Assembly (NCBI RefSeq): GCF_021502655.1
Contig: NZ_JAKFFT010000004.1
Coordinates: 744,001 to 808,000 of the forward strand
Source: Dyadobacter sp. CY347
Lineage (GTDB): Bacteria > Bacteroidota > Bacteroidia > Cytophagales > Spirosomataceae
Length of the DNA stretch: 64,000 nucleotides
Reading direction: 5' to 3'
Shown: piece after piece, positions 16,168-24,779 of the stretch
Position numbering within the stretch: the first letter of the stretch is position 1
Layout: each line of letters starts with the position of its first letter
Made by a program: the position numbers and the translations under genes
Notes under the pieces: model-generated
Seen by the model: the letters and a program-made list of their open reading frames with translations, nothing else
Databases searched by the model: none
Told to the model about the DNA's origin: nothing

Positions 16168-18831
16168 TTGACACCCAACTCTGCCTCTGTCAAATCCTGC
16201 TTGCTGGCGTTTTTTCTTGTTATTTCCGGACTAAATCTGGCTGCCGTCCCATCAGTAAATGTGAAACCTGCCCCCGCCTGGTTGCTGCCTGTGACCCCGG
16301 CTGGTAAGGCTGCGTCGGCCAAAGATGTTTCGGGTGGTTATTACATGTCTTTTGTGGACACGCAAATCAACCTGGACCAGAAAACGACTTATCAAAAGTT
16401 TGTGCGGGAAATCGTCACAGAAGCGGGCATCCAGAACGGTTCTGAGTTTTCAGTGACTTTCGATCCGCTTTACGAACACATTGATATTCATGATGTTGCA
16501 GTCATACGTAATGGACAGCGCATTCCGCAAATGAATGTATCTGACTTCAAAGTAATTCCCGTCGAAACTGATCGCCAACGGTTTATTTACAATGGATATT
16601 ACGCCGCGTCGCTGATTTTGAAAGATATCCGTAAGGGTGATAAAATTGAGATTTCTTACTCGCGCATCGGTTGGAATCCTGTTTTTCAAAACAAATATTC
16701 CGGGAGTCTGAGCTTTTACAGTTTCGATTATACATCACACATTCACGCTGCTGTCATTTCAAAAAAAGGGAGAAAAATCTTTTTGCGGGAATTCAATAAT
16801 CCCCCTGCAAAAACAGTAAAAGCCAGCGGCGACAATGATGTCTACGAATGGGATCTGAAAAATGTAAAGAACATTCCGTACGATGATTATGTGCCTTACT
16901 GGTATAATAAACAACCTTTTGTTCAAATCAGCGAATTTGCAAGCTGGGAAGAAGTTGTTAATTGGGGACTTGGCTTTTACCAAACACCTCCTATTGGTGG
17001 CGCATTGAAAGCCAAGGTCGAGGAATGGAAGAAGTCGAGCAATACAAAGTTTGAATTTATTGAAAAGGCAATCCGGTTTGTTCAAGACGAGATTCGTTAT
17101 CTGGGCATTGAAACAGGCGAGAATTCCCACAAGCCGCACCGTCCGGAGGATGTGTTTGCGCAACGATATGGCGATTGCAAAGACAAAGCATTTTTACTTT
17201 GCGCCATCCTGCGTTACAATGCCATTGAATGCGATCCGTTTCTGGTCGACAGTTACAAAGGCGCACGGTTATCAGAATATCTGCCTGCGCCAACCGACTT
17301 CAACCATGTCGTTGTTCGAATCCGGATCAGGGACGAGGGCCCGCGTTTAAATGATGCCGACGCATTCATCTTTGCGGACGCAACCGTTTCGCTGCAAGGC
17401 GGCACATTATCTACGTTCAGTTTTCCAGCTTACGGCCAGGGATTGCTTCTGAAAGCTGGGCAAAAAAAGCCAATGTCCGTTCCATTGCAACATCCGGGTT
17501 ATGTCACCGCCATAGAAGACATTTATCTGCCCGCTCCCGGAGATACGTCGTTAACTGGCTTGATACAAGCAAAAACGGTTTATTTTCAGAAGGATGCCGA
17601 TGAGATGCGCTCCTATTTTCAGGAAAGTGTGCAGGCTGAAAATGAGGAAAACTATTTGAATTACTATCGTGATACTTATAAGCATGCGCAGTTCGAGATT
17701 TCGGATACGCTGGAATATTACGATCAGCGTGAGGCCAATAATTTCTCGTTAGTGGAGCGCTATTCCATGAAAAACGCCTGGCAGTTTGATAGCACTCGGA
17801 AAAAGTATTATTTCAATGTTTTGGGAAAATTACTTTATGATCAGCTCACGATCTTACCAAACCGAAAGCGCAAAGACCCTATCCATCTGAAATATCCTTA
17901 CCATAACACCTACACGATCCGCGTTCACATGCCGGGGCCATGGAATGTTCCATCCGAATCCTGGAATATTGAGCGTGCCGCATACAGGATCGCGTTCAAA
18001 TCACAGTTTATTGCGGCTGAGAACGTATGGGAGCTGTCCTACGACTATGAAACTTTGCAGGATCATGTGGCACTTTCACAGGCCGCGGAGTACAGGAAGG
18101 ATATAGAAAAGCTCACCAATAATCTGGAATTTCAGCTTTCGGATCCGGGGATTAGCAGCGTGAGCAATGTGGGTAGCGATGACGCAAACTGGTGGATGAT
18201 CGTTCTGGCGTTGCTCACATTGGCAGCAACCATAGTTGCACTTCGAAAATGCTACCGATATTCCCCTTTGGCAGGTCAGTATCATTATCCGGCGAGGGAA
18301 ATTGGTGGCTGGCTGATTTTTATTTCATTTTCGATGGCTGTCCAGCCGTTTGTCCTGCTGGCATCAATCTTAGTGAATCTGGGAGGGGTGTATTTCACGA
18401 AATCAGGATGGAACGCCATTGCCGGGTATGGCGACTCAGGTTCGTTGATTTTATATCAAATATTCCTGGTAGTAGAAATGCTGCTTAATGTCGTTTTTAT
18501 CGCCTTTGCTTCGTTTATCAGCATCCTATTTTTCAAGAAGCGGGATTCGTTTCCCTACTTTTTCTCGATTTTTTTAGGCGCTAATCTGCTCTTCGTCCTT
18601 GCTGATTCACTGGTTACCAGCTTACTTTTTGGTGACATCGTTACGACCGCCAGCGATGGATTAGGTCGCGATATTGTGCGACAAGTCATTACCGCTGCGC
18701 TCATTATTCCTTATTTACAGAAATCAACCCGGGTAAAACAAACCTTCGTCAACACTTACGGCGAAAACCTTATCCATGAACCCAGCCAAACTTCGCAAGC
18801 TGTTGATAATGTTGACTCAGAGCTGAGTTGA
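16168..18831 (+). CDS. DUF3857 / transglutaminase-like membrane protein
   Basis: Large envelope protein of 887 residues. It begins at TTG (16168): no ATG lies between the upstream in-frame stop at 16117 and this codon, and the TTG start yields a signal peptide (SCLLAFFLVISGLNLAAV). Residues about 50-230 match DUF3857. A transglutaminase-like domain follows, with catalytic-type Cys in RYGDCKDKAFLL, His in FNHVVVRI and Asp in FADATV. After residue about 670 there are five hydrophobic segments in a DUF2569-like block (GGWLIFISFSMAVQPFVLL). Function is not established for this architecture; peptide or cell-wall crosslink processing is a guess. It follows lacI by 74 bp but probably has its own promoter. 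Confidence 0.82.
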   Translation: MTPNSASVKSCLLAFFLVISGLNLAAVPSVNVKPAPAWLLPVTPAGKAASAKDVSGGYYMSFVDTQINLDQKTTYQKFVREIVTEAGIQNGSEFSVTFDPLYEHIDIHDVAVIRNGQRIPQMNVSDFKVIPVETDRQRFIYNGYYAASLILKDIRKGDKIEISYSRIGWNPVFQNKYSGSLSFYSFDYTSHIHAAVISKKGRKIFLREFNNPPAKTVKASGDNDVYEWDLKNVKNIPYDDYVPYWYNKQPFVQISEFASWEEVVNWGLGFYQTPPIGGALKAKVEEWKKSSNTKFEFIEKAIRFVQDEIRYLGIETGENSHKPHRPEDVFAQRYGDCKDKAFLLCAILRYNAIECDPFLVDSYKGARLSEYLPAPTDFNHVVVRIRIRDEGPRLNDADAFIFADATVSLQGGTLSTFSFPAYGQGLLLKAGQKKPMSVPLQHPGYVTAIEDIYLPAPGDTSLTGLIQAKTVYFQKDADEMRSYFQESVQAENEENYLNYYRDTYKHAQFEISDTLEYYDQREANNFSLVERYSMKNAWQFDSTRKKYYFNVLGKLLYDQLTILPNRKRKDPIHLKYPYHNTYTIRVHMPGPWNVPSESWNIERAAYRIAFKSQFIAAENVWELSYDYETLQDHVALSQAAEYRKDIEKLTNNLEFQLSDPGISSVSNVGSDDANWWMIVLALLTLAATIVALRKCYRYSPLAGQYHYPAREIGGWLIFISFSMAVQPFVLLASILVNLGGVYFTKSGWNAIAGYGDSGSLILYQIFLVVEMLLNVVFIAFASFISILFFKKRDSFPYFFSIFLGANLLFVLADSLVTSLLFGDIVTTASDGLGRDIVRQVITAALIIPYLQKSTRVKQTFVNTYGENLIHEPSQTSQAVDNVDSELS

Positions 18832-18938
18832 AAAAAAATTTTGTGACCGTTTGTTGGAAGTGACGTCTAATAGGTGACGCAAGGGTTGCGTTCAGGAAAA
18901 AGCTATTGATAATACTGAACTTTTTTCTAAATTGAATT

Positions 18939-19127
18939 ATGAAAAACAGAACTCTCATGAGAGAACTAATCATCGACGACAAGAAATTTGTCGCCATTCC
19001 AGAAGAAAATTTTAAAGAGCTGCAAAAGAATGCAGCGTTAAAATGGAAGCCTGAAAAAACATTTACCGTCGAAGAAGCACGCGTTTACAGCAAAAAGCTG
19101 ATTAACGAATGGGCCTCAGAAAAGTAG
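18939..19127 (+). CDS. small protein, putative antitoxin of the adjacent RelE/ParE-type toxin
   Basis: Charged 62-residue protein with an N-terminal beta-type segment (RELIIDDKKFVAIPEENFKEL) and a C-terminal amphipathic helix (VEEARVYSKKLINEWASEK). The layout, a short regulator whose end overlaps the next gene by 19 bp, is typical of type II antitoxins. I do not recognise a named family with confidence. A start at the second ATG (18957) would give 56 residues. The overlap fixes translational coupling with the toxin gene. Confidence 0.65.
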   Translation: MKNRTLMRELIIDDKKFVAIPEENFKELQKNAALKWKPEKTFTVEEARVYSKKLINEWASEK

Positions 19128-19408
19128 TTATTCGTCAGTCAGTAAGTGAGAGTATTGCAGCTGTTGCCTTATTTATTGAATCTAAGGGACTTATTCAAAC
19201 GGCTGATAAATTTACAGACGAAGTATACGACTTCATTTTAAAATTGGCCCATTTTGAAAGATCCTTTGGTACATGCCGCGACCCGGATCGTGCATTCATG
19301 GGCTTTAAATGCATTGTGTACAAGAAAAAGTATACGATTGTTTTTATTGAAACGAGCGATGAATTAAATATTTGTGAATTCATTCCATCTAGGTTAATAC
19401 ACTGGTAG
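19109..19408 (+). CDS. RelE/ParE-family toxin
   Basis: Protein of 99 residues with the RelE/ParE fold pattern: two N-terminal helices (SVSESIAAVALFIESKG and TADKFTDEVYDFILKLAHF) followed by strands (FKCIVYKKKYTIVFIETSDELNICEFIPS) and a closing RLIHW. ParE members act on gyrase and RelE members cleave mRNA; the sequence does not decide between them. The ATG lies inside the upstream antitoxin gene. A HigA-like remnant begins 26 bp downstream. Confidence 0.75.
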   Translation: MGLRKVVIRQSVSESIAAVALFIESKGLIQTADKFTDEVYDFILKLAHFERSFGTCRDPDRAFMGFKCIVYKKKYTIVFIETSDELNICEFIPSRLIHW

Positions 19409-19434
19409 GACATAGCACACTAAATGAATTTGGC

Positions 19435-19590
19435 ATGAAGGACATTAGAACTTGGGACGAAGTAAAAGATGAGGTTTATGGTAAGATTGGTACTCCATAC
19501 AGGGATCAACTGGAAAGAGAAAGTCAGGTTTTTGTAAAAAGATTACTTTCCAGACTTGCAAGAGTTGAAGCGAAGACAAACAAGAATTAA
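19435..19590 (+). pseudogene. short HigA-like antitoxin N-terminus without helix-turn-helix
   Basis: An ATG frame of 51 residues begins MKDIRTWDEVKDEVYGKIGT and continues PYRDQLERESQVF. This closely resembles, from memory, the first 45 residues of XRE-type HigA antitoxins, which normally continue into a helix-turn-helix domain and total about 90-110 residues. Here the frame ends at TAA (19588-19590), right at the left arm of a terminator hairpin, so the DNA-binding domain is absent. Either it is a decayed antitoxin or a minimal toxin-binding peptide retained after loss of the domain. It follows the toxin gene by 26 bp in the same orientation. Confidence 0.5.
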
Positions 19591-19653
19591 CATTTATTTT
19601 AAATGCAAAGAGCAGCTGGGAACCCAGCTGCTCTTTGCATTTAAAATAAATGT
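19590..19653. terminator. 31-bp perfect hairpin between convergent toxin locus and susD
   Basis: Arms 19590-19620 and 19623-19653 are perfectly complementary over 31 bp with a 2-nt loop. The GC-rich core AGCAGCTGGG is flanked by A/T-rich segments (TTTGCATTTAAAAT on leaving the stem) on both strands. It lies between the convergent toxin-antitoxin unit and susD, touching the stop codon of the HigA-like frame and 7 bp from the susD stop, so it can terminate both transcripts. Confidence 0.75.
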
Positions 19654-19660
19654 CAAAACA

Positions 19661-21355
19661 TCAATACCCCTGATTCTGCACCAAATACCCAGGCGTGTTC
19701 GACGCACCGTCAATAGCAGTCTGTGGAATTGGGAAGATCCTTTTCTTCACGTCCGCATTCGATTTTTCAGTCCATTTGCCTTCGTATTTGCCGAAGCGGA
19801 TCATGTCGCTGCGGCGGAGCATTTCCCAGTAGAATTCAAAACCTCTTTCGCGGAAAAGCAGGTCAAGGTTCATCGAAGTTAATGCGGGTGGCGGCGTGGT
19901 GGCAGTTCTGGAAGCTCTGACGATGTTCACGTCTGCCAATGCTGCTGCGGCGTCGTTGCCTTTGCGCAATTTGGCTTCGGCACGCATCATGTATATGTCA
20001 GCAAGACGCAGGATTACAATGTCTGCATCCCCTTTGTTACGGCCTGTGTTAGATTCGCTGCCAAACTCATATTTTGCTACGCGAAACCCTGTGTTATAGT
20101 TACTTCCAGCCGTCGTAAAGTCAACCAGCTCGCCGAAACTAACTGGTAGATCGGCCCGGTTGCGGGTAATGTAAGCCAATTTACCCACTTTCAAACGACC
20201 ATCAGGACATCTCAAAAATGCACCATTCACACGCAATGCGCCATATTGCTGACCACGTAAAATGCCGCGATTGATCTTATAATCCGAATCTTTTACGCAA
20301 GTATCGGCTGCATTGGAATACACAGACATATTTTCCTGGTAAAAACGCGGATCACGCTTTGGATCAACAGAGCCATATGCCTGCACCCACGACTGGTAAA
20401 AGTCGGATGTGATGCCTGGTCCGTCAGTTCCGTTTGCGGCTGGGAATGCAGCGAGTGGGAATTGGTCGCCGGAAATTGAAAAGTAAGCCAGACGGTTGTG
20501 CCCGTTCAAATCTGAACGCTGATCCACTGCGAAGATCAGCTCCTGGTTCGAGTGATTTTGGTTACCAAAAATGGAGAAATAGTCGGGCGATAATTTCGCT
20601 TGTCCGGAGGCAATGATCTTGTCCGTATACTGGATCACTTTGTCCATATCCTCAGCGCGGAACTCGAATGTAGGTGCGTAAATGTTGCGGTAAACAGCTG
20701 CATTCAAGTTTAAGCGCGCCAAAAGTCCCCAAACAGCCACCTGGTTCAGCCTTCCGGGACCAACGGCCGACTTAGGTTGAACAACCGGTTCGATAGCAAG
20801 TAGCTCACTTTCAATGTATTTCACAGCTTCATCACCTCTTATGATGACCGAGGCAACGTTTGGATCATCCTTCACGAATACAACGCCGTACATATCCAGC
20901 ATGATCATGTTATAATAGGCGCGCATTCCACGCGCTTCCGCAGCATAAAGTGCCGCAGTAGCAGATTTGGAATCTTTTAAACCGCTGATAGCCGTGATAG
21001 ACCGTGAAATTGATTGCGATAATGTGTTCCAGGTGCTGGTAACATTCGGATCCGTGGCGGTGGTGTTGTGCTGGTGCAGCGCAAGATAGATCCCGTTATC
21101 ACCCCAGTCGGTTCCGCCGCGGTAGGGCAGGATGGCCTCGTCCGTGGATATTTCGTTAAGGGCAAAATAGGTCGTATGCTGGAATAAATTGGGAAGCAAT
21201 GCGTACACAGGCGCTATAAGGCCGTTGGCCGCTTCGTCGGGAGATAAATTGGCTTTGAGCGTTTCGTCCAAAACCTGCTCTTCTAGATCGGTGCAGGCAT
21301 TTGTGACAAATAGTAAGCTCGCAACCGCAAATATGAGTGATAATTTCTTTTTCAT
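19661..21355 (-). CDS. SusD/RagB-family outer-membrane lipoprotein
   Basis: Surface lipoprotein of 564 residues that forms the lid on a SusC-type TonB-dependent transporter and captures the ligand. The N-terminus ends in the lipobox TNAC (Cys near residue 21). The SusD N-terminal TPR-like region is followed by the family-typical C-terminus (ILRLADIYMMRAEAKLRKGNDAAAALADVN, LLFRERGFEFYWEMLRRSDMIRFGKYEGKW, FPIPQTAID). It is 10 bp downstream of susC in the same orientation. No glycosidase lies beside it, unlike most polysaccharide-utilisation loci; operators upstream of the pair tie it to the inositol operon. Confidence 0.94.
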   Translation of the reverse strand: MKKKLSLIFAVASLLFVTNACTDLEEQVLDETLKANLSPDEAANGLIAPVYALLPNLFQHTTYFALNEISTDEAILPYRGGTDWGDNGIYLALHQHNTTATDPNVTSTWNTLSQSISRSITAISGLKDSKSATAALYAAEARGMRAYYNMIMLDMYGVVFVKDDPNVASVIIRGDEAVKYIESELLAIEPVVQPKSAVGPGRLNQVAVWGLLARLNLNAAVYRNIYAPTFEFRAEDMDKVIQYTDKIIASGQAKLSPDYFSIFGNQNHSNQELIFAVDQRSDLNGHNRLAYFSISGDQFPLAAFPAANGTDGPGITSDFYQSWVQAYGSVDPKRDPRFYQENMSVYSNAADTCVKDSDYKINRGILRGQQYGALRVNGAFLRCPDGRLKVGKLAYITRNRADLPVSFGELVDFTTAGSNYNTGFRVAKYEFGSESNTGRNKGDADIVILRLADIYMMRAEAKLRKGNDAAAALADVNIVRASRTATTPPPALTSMNLDLLFRERGFEFYWEMLRRSDMIRFGKYEGKWTEKSNADVKKRIFPIPQTAIDGASNTPGYLVQNQGY

Positions 21356-21365
21356 CTTTTATTTA

Positions 21366-24300
21366 TTAAAAGCCAATGTTTAGACCAAAAAGAATTGTTT
21401 TAGCCTTCGGATAACTCAGATAATCAACGCCGTATGATGTGATTTCATTGATATTGCGGTCGTTGTTCACCTCGGGATCATAACCCGTGTATTTGGTCCA
21501 AACCACCAGGTTCTGGCCGGTAACCGACACGCGCACGGTCTGCACCCATTTGTTGATTCCCAGTTTCGCAGTGTTCAGGTTATAGCCCAGTGCAAGGTTG
21601 TTCAATCTCAGATAAGCGCCGTTTTTCAGATATCTTGTGGAAACAGGCGCTGAATTGTTAACCGATTCAGCTTCGTCTGCAAAAGATTCGCGTGTTACAT
21701 TCAATCCTTTGGACAATCTCAGCTTGAAGAAATTGGAATTGGCTGTGTTGTCGTAAACTTTATTCCCTGCAACACCATTGAAATTGGCAGTCAGGTCGAA
21801 GCCTTTGAAGGACACATTACCATTGAAATTGTACATCCGGGTAGGAAGGGCAGTTCCGGCAGCAATGCGGTCTTTATCCGTAACAATTCCGTCGCCATCC
21901 ACGTCCCTGAACGTGCTGATGCCTTTTTCGTCAAAGCCAGTGAATTCTTTCAGGAAGAATGTTCCGATCGGCTGACTATTAATGTATCCGTTGATTGTCG
22001 CGGATGTGAGACCCGGGCCTTGCGCCGAACCCGACGGAATTACAGAATAAGGGGAACCTGTTACATTGTTTTTGATAAAAGTAATGTTACCGCCAAATGA
22101 ATAACGCAGTCCGTTTTCCAGCGATTCGCGGTAACTCAGATCCACTTCAAGCCCTTGGTTCTTGATTTTCATATCTGGCACATTCGTCCAGAAAACCCCT
22201 GCTGGCTGAATAGGATCGGCTGGAATTACTTCCAAGAGTATTTTTTCAGATGTTTTGGTAAAATAATCGATTTCTCCGCTCAATGCGCCTTTGAACAATC
22301 CGAAGTCAAGTCCTATGTCCGTTTGTTTGGACACTTCCCACTGAATGTCTGGGTTTGCAAGCCGCGTGTTGGTCGTTCCGGCAGGGTACGAGCCTGTTCC
22401 GATTGGGTAACTTGTTGTAGGTGAGACCACCGAGGTGAAACGGGCTTGTGTGATTTTGGAAGGAATTTCCTGATTTCCTGTCGATCCCCAGCCTGCGCGA
22501 AGTTTCAGGTCTGAGAAAGGAGATGATTTCATGAATGCTTCCTCAGAAATCCGCCATCCCAATGAGAATGATGGGAAATAACCATACTTGTTGTTCGCTC
22601 CAAACTTCGACGAACCGTCCACACGAAGTGTTGCCGTAGCCAGATACTTATCTTTAAAACCATAATTAACCCTTCCAAAAAACGATTGGAGCTCATTGAT
22701 CCGGGCATAACCGCCGGGTGCGTTCAAAATCAATGTCAGATCCTGCCCAAGATTAGGGTTATTAATAGGCTCAATGTCCGAAATCGGGAATTTATTAATG
22801 CTGAAATTCTTGCCGGACAACGAAATACGTTGATAGGAGTGGCCAACCAGTGCGCTGAAACTGTGGTTTTTACTGTTTGCTGTATACGTCAGGTAATTTT
22901 CGATCAGGCTGTTGCTGTTTTTGATCTGATAATTTTCCAGACGGCCAATCTCGAATGGAACCGCGTTGGGCAATGTTTGCTTGTCCTGCGTTGCCGTGGA
23001 GTTGTCCAAACCAAAATTGAGCTTGTAAACCAGTCCCTTAATGATCGTTACGGAAGGCGAAATAGACGCCAGAACCCGGTTGGTGTTCAGAAGTTCTTTA
23101 TACAATTTCAGCGGAATCAATGGATTCGTCCCATCCTGATACTGAAAGGGTTCACCATTATCATCGTAGGGTGCGTAGGTCGGGTTCGCCGTGATAGCGC
23201 CGCCGATCATGCCCTGAATGTTTGGCCGTTTGTTTTTCGTATTGGTTGCATTCAAATTAAAATCAAGCGTTACGCGGTCATTCAGCAACTTTTGGGACAG
23301 ATTAATGCGTCCGGTATAACGGTCTTGCTGGCTTCCTTTCAAAATCCCCTGCTGCTTCTGCGACCCAAATGATCCGTAATAGGTCATTTTGTCCGTTCCT
23401 CCGCCTACCGAAATGTTGTGGTTATGCGTGGTTGCATTGCGGGAGATTTCCTTCTGCCAGTCCGTATCGGCACCGCCGTCGATCACCGTGCCGCCCAATT
23501 TGGCAGCCTCTGTAAGAAATTCCGGGCCTGATAACACATCCAGCGGACGTGCCATTTTAGAAATGCCCAGTGATCCGGAATAAGTCACGCTGGCTTGTCC
23601 CGATTTTCCTTTTTTAGTTGTAATTAAAATGACACCATTAGCACCACGCGCACCATAAATAGCTGTGGCAGAAGCATCTTTTAACACATCCATCGACTCA
23701 ATGTCCTGCGGATTGATGAAGTTCAATGGGTTTGTATCACCACCTGTTCCGCTGTTATCCAGTGCCATTCCGTCTACCACGAAGAGCGGCGTGCTTCCTG
23801 TACGGATACCGCCCGGGCCGCGAACGGTAATGCTGGTTTTAGCACCCGGTTCACCGGTCGCCGAAGTAATGTTCACACCAGAAACTTTACCTTGCAGCAA
23901 TTGCTCCGGCGAGTTAATGATACCCGTATTGAAATCACTGCTTTTCAAAGACTTAACGGATCCGGTAATGTCTTTCTTTACAGTTGTTCCGTAACCTACA
24001 ACAACCACTTCGCTCAGGTTGGATGTTGATTCTTTCAGCTTAATTTCAATCGAACTGGCGTTGGATTCTGTAAGCAAAAAATCGTTCAGTGATTGTTTCT
24101 CAAAGCCTATATAGCTGAATTCCAGATTGTAACGTACTCCTGTTTGCAGGGTTTGAATGGTAAAAACACCATTCTCATCCGTTGTAGCGCCTTGTTTTGT
24201 GCCGCCGGAAACGGGTGTGACAACCACTGTAACACCAGGTAACCCGTCGTTTGTGCCGTCTGTAAGCACTTTTCCTGTGAGCGTAACGTCCTGCATTACA

Positions 24301-24449
24301 CGCAAGTCTGCTCCGACAAGCTTTGATGAACTTCCCGAAACCGGTACAATAGCCGCTGCTGTTGCATTGGGGCCATAAACGGCCGCGCCCTGCAACAGGC
24401 AAATGCTAAGTGTCCCGGTTTTGACTAATAGAGTCAAAGTTTTTTTCAT
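21366..24449 (-). CDS. SusC/RagA-family TonB-dependent outer-membrane transporter
   Basis: Outer-membrane beta-barrel receptor of 1027 residues that imports a ligand with TonB energy. After a signal sequence comes a carboxypeptidase-regulatory-like domain (LTGKVLTDGTNDGLPGVTVVV), then a TonB box-like VVVGYGTTVKKDITGSV, a plug domain with the RagA signature (KDASATAIYGARGANGVILITTKKG) and the barrel ending in KTILFGLNIGF. It is first of a two-gene operon with susD. The ligand is unknown; two copies of the inositol-locus operator lie about 150 bp upstream, so inositol, an inositol glycoside or a phosphorylated inositol is the working inference. Confidence 0.95.
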   Translation of the reverse strand: MKKTLTLLVKTGTLSICLLQGAAVYGPNATAAAIVPVSGSSSKLVGADLRVMQDVTLTGKVLTDGTNDGLPGVTVVVTPVSGGTKQGATTDENGVFTIQTLQTGVRYNLEFSYIGFEKQSLNDFLLTESNASSIEIKLKESTSNLSEVVVVGYGTTVKKDITGSVKSLKSSDFNTGIINSPEQLLQGKVSGVNITSATGEPGAKTSITVRGPGGIRTGSTPLFVVDGMALDNSGTGGDTNPLNFINPQDIESMDVLKDASATAIYGARGANGVILITTKKGKSGQASVTYSGSLGISKMARPLDVLSGPEFLTEAAKLGGTVIDGGADTDWQKEISRNATTHNHNISVGGGTDKMTYYGSFGSQKQQGILKGSQQDRYTGRINLSQKLLNDRVTLDFNLNATNTKNKRPNIQGMIGGAITANPTYAPYDDNGEPFQYQDGTNPLIPLKLYKELLNTNRVLASISPSVTIIKGLVYKLNFGLDNSTATQDKQTLPNAVPFEIGRLENYQIKNSNSLIENYLTYTANSKNHSFSALVGHSYQRISLSGKNFSINKFPISDIEPINNPNLGQDLTLILNAPGGYARINELQSFFGRVNYGFKDKYLATATLRVDGSSKFGANNKYGYFPSFSLGWRISEEAFMKSSPFSDLKLRAGWGSTGNQEIPSKITQARFTSVVSPTTSYPIGTGSYPAGTTNTRLANPDIQWEVSKQTDIGLDFGLFKGALSGEIDYFTKTSEKILLEVIPADPIQPAGVFWTNVPDMKIKNQGLEVDLSYRESLENGLRYSFGGNITFIKNNVTGSPYSVIPSGSAQGPGLTSATINGYINSQPIGTFFLKEFTGFDEKGISTFRDVDGDGIVTDKDRIAAGTALPTRMYNFNGNVSFKGFDLTANFNGVAGNKVYDNTANSNFFKLRLSKGLNVTRESFADEAESVNNSAPVSTRYLKNGAYLRLNNLALGYNLNTAKLGINKWVQTVRVSVTGQNLVVWTKYTGYDPEVNNDRNINEITSYGVDYLSYPKAKTILFGLNIGF

Positions 24450-24592
24450 GAGATCAAATTATTGGGTTGAATTGTTAATGAAAGGTAGGATGCGCATTCT
24501 CGAACAGGCATATGAGGAATTTTTAGGGTTCTGGTTACGCAAGATTACAAATTGTATTTTTAAAATATTTAATAGAAATTCCCTTATAGGCT

Positions 24593-24608
24593 ATGCAAAC
24601 GTTTGAAA
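24593..24608. promoter_or_regulatory. LacI-type operator, susC-proximal copy
   Basis: ATGCAAACGTTTGAAA with the palindrome CAAACGTTTG at 24596-24605, identical over 16 bases to the site between iolB and lacI. It is about 147 bp before the susC start codon. Confidence 0.75.
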
Positions 24609-24612
24609 TTTT

Positions 24613-24628
24613 ATGCAAACGTTTGAAA
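24613..24628. promoter_or_regulatory. LacI-type operator, susC-distal copy
   Basis: A second identical ATGCAAACGTTTGAAA, palindrome at 24616-24625. The two palindromes are exactly 20 bp apart centre to centre, about two helical turns, so two dimers could sit side by side on the same DNA face. Confidence 0.75.
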
Positions 24629-24779
24629 AAATAAGAAGATTTTATAGGATGAAACCAACAGGAAAAGCATCAAAAACCCCACGCACAGCCACAATCGGCA
24701 ATTGCACGCAAAAGTCGTTGTAATTGCTTCTTGTGAAAACAATTTGAGTTTAAGGAATTGTTAAATCAGCCGCAAGATC

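Larger units (their letters stand above)
24450..24779. other. susC upstream regulatory region
   Basis: No gene is seen in these 330 bases. The left part carries a candidate minus-strand -7 element TACAATTTG (complement of 24548-24556), nearly the same as the TACATTTTG proposed for the iol operon, with only a weak TTTC as -33. Two operator copies at 24593-24628 lie upstream of it. From 24630 to 24779 I see nothing beyond the 3' flank of the ABC permease gene. Confidence 0.45.

Noticed and set aside
22686-23372. 228-codon plus-strand open frame inside susC
   Set aside because: It is antisense to a full-length, clearly conserved SusC gene, with no recognisable domain.
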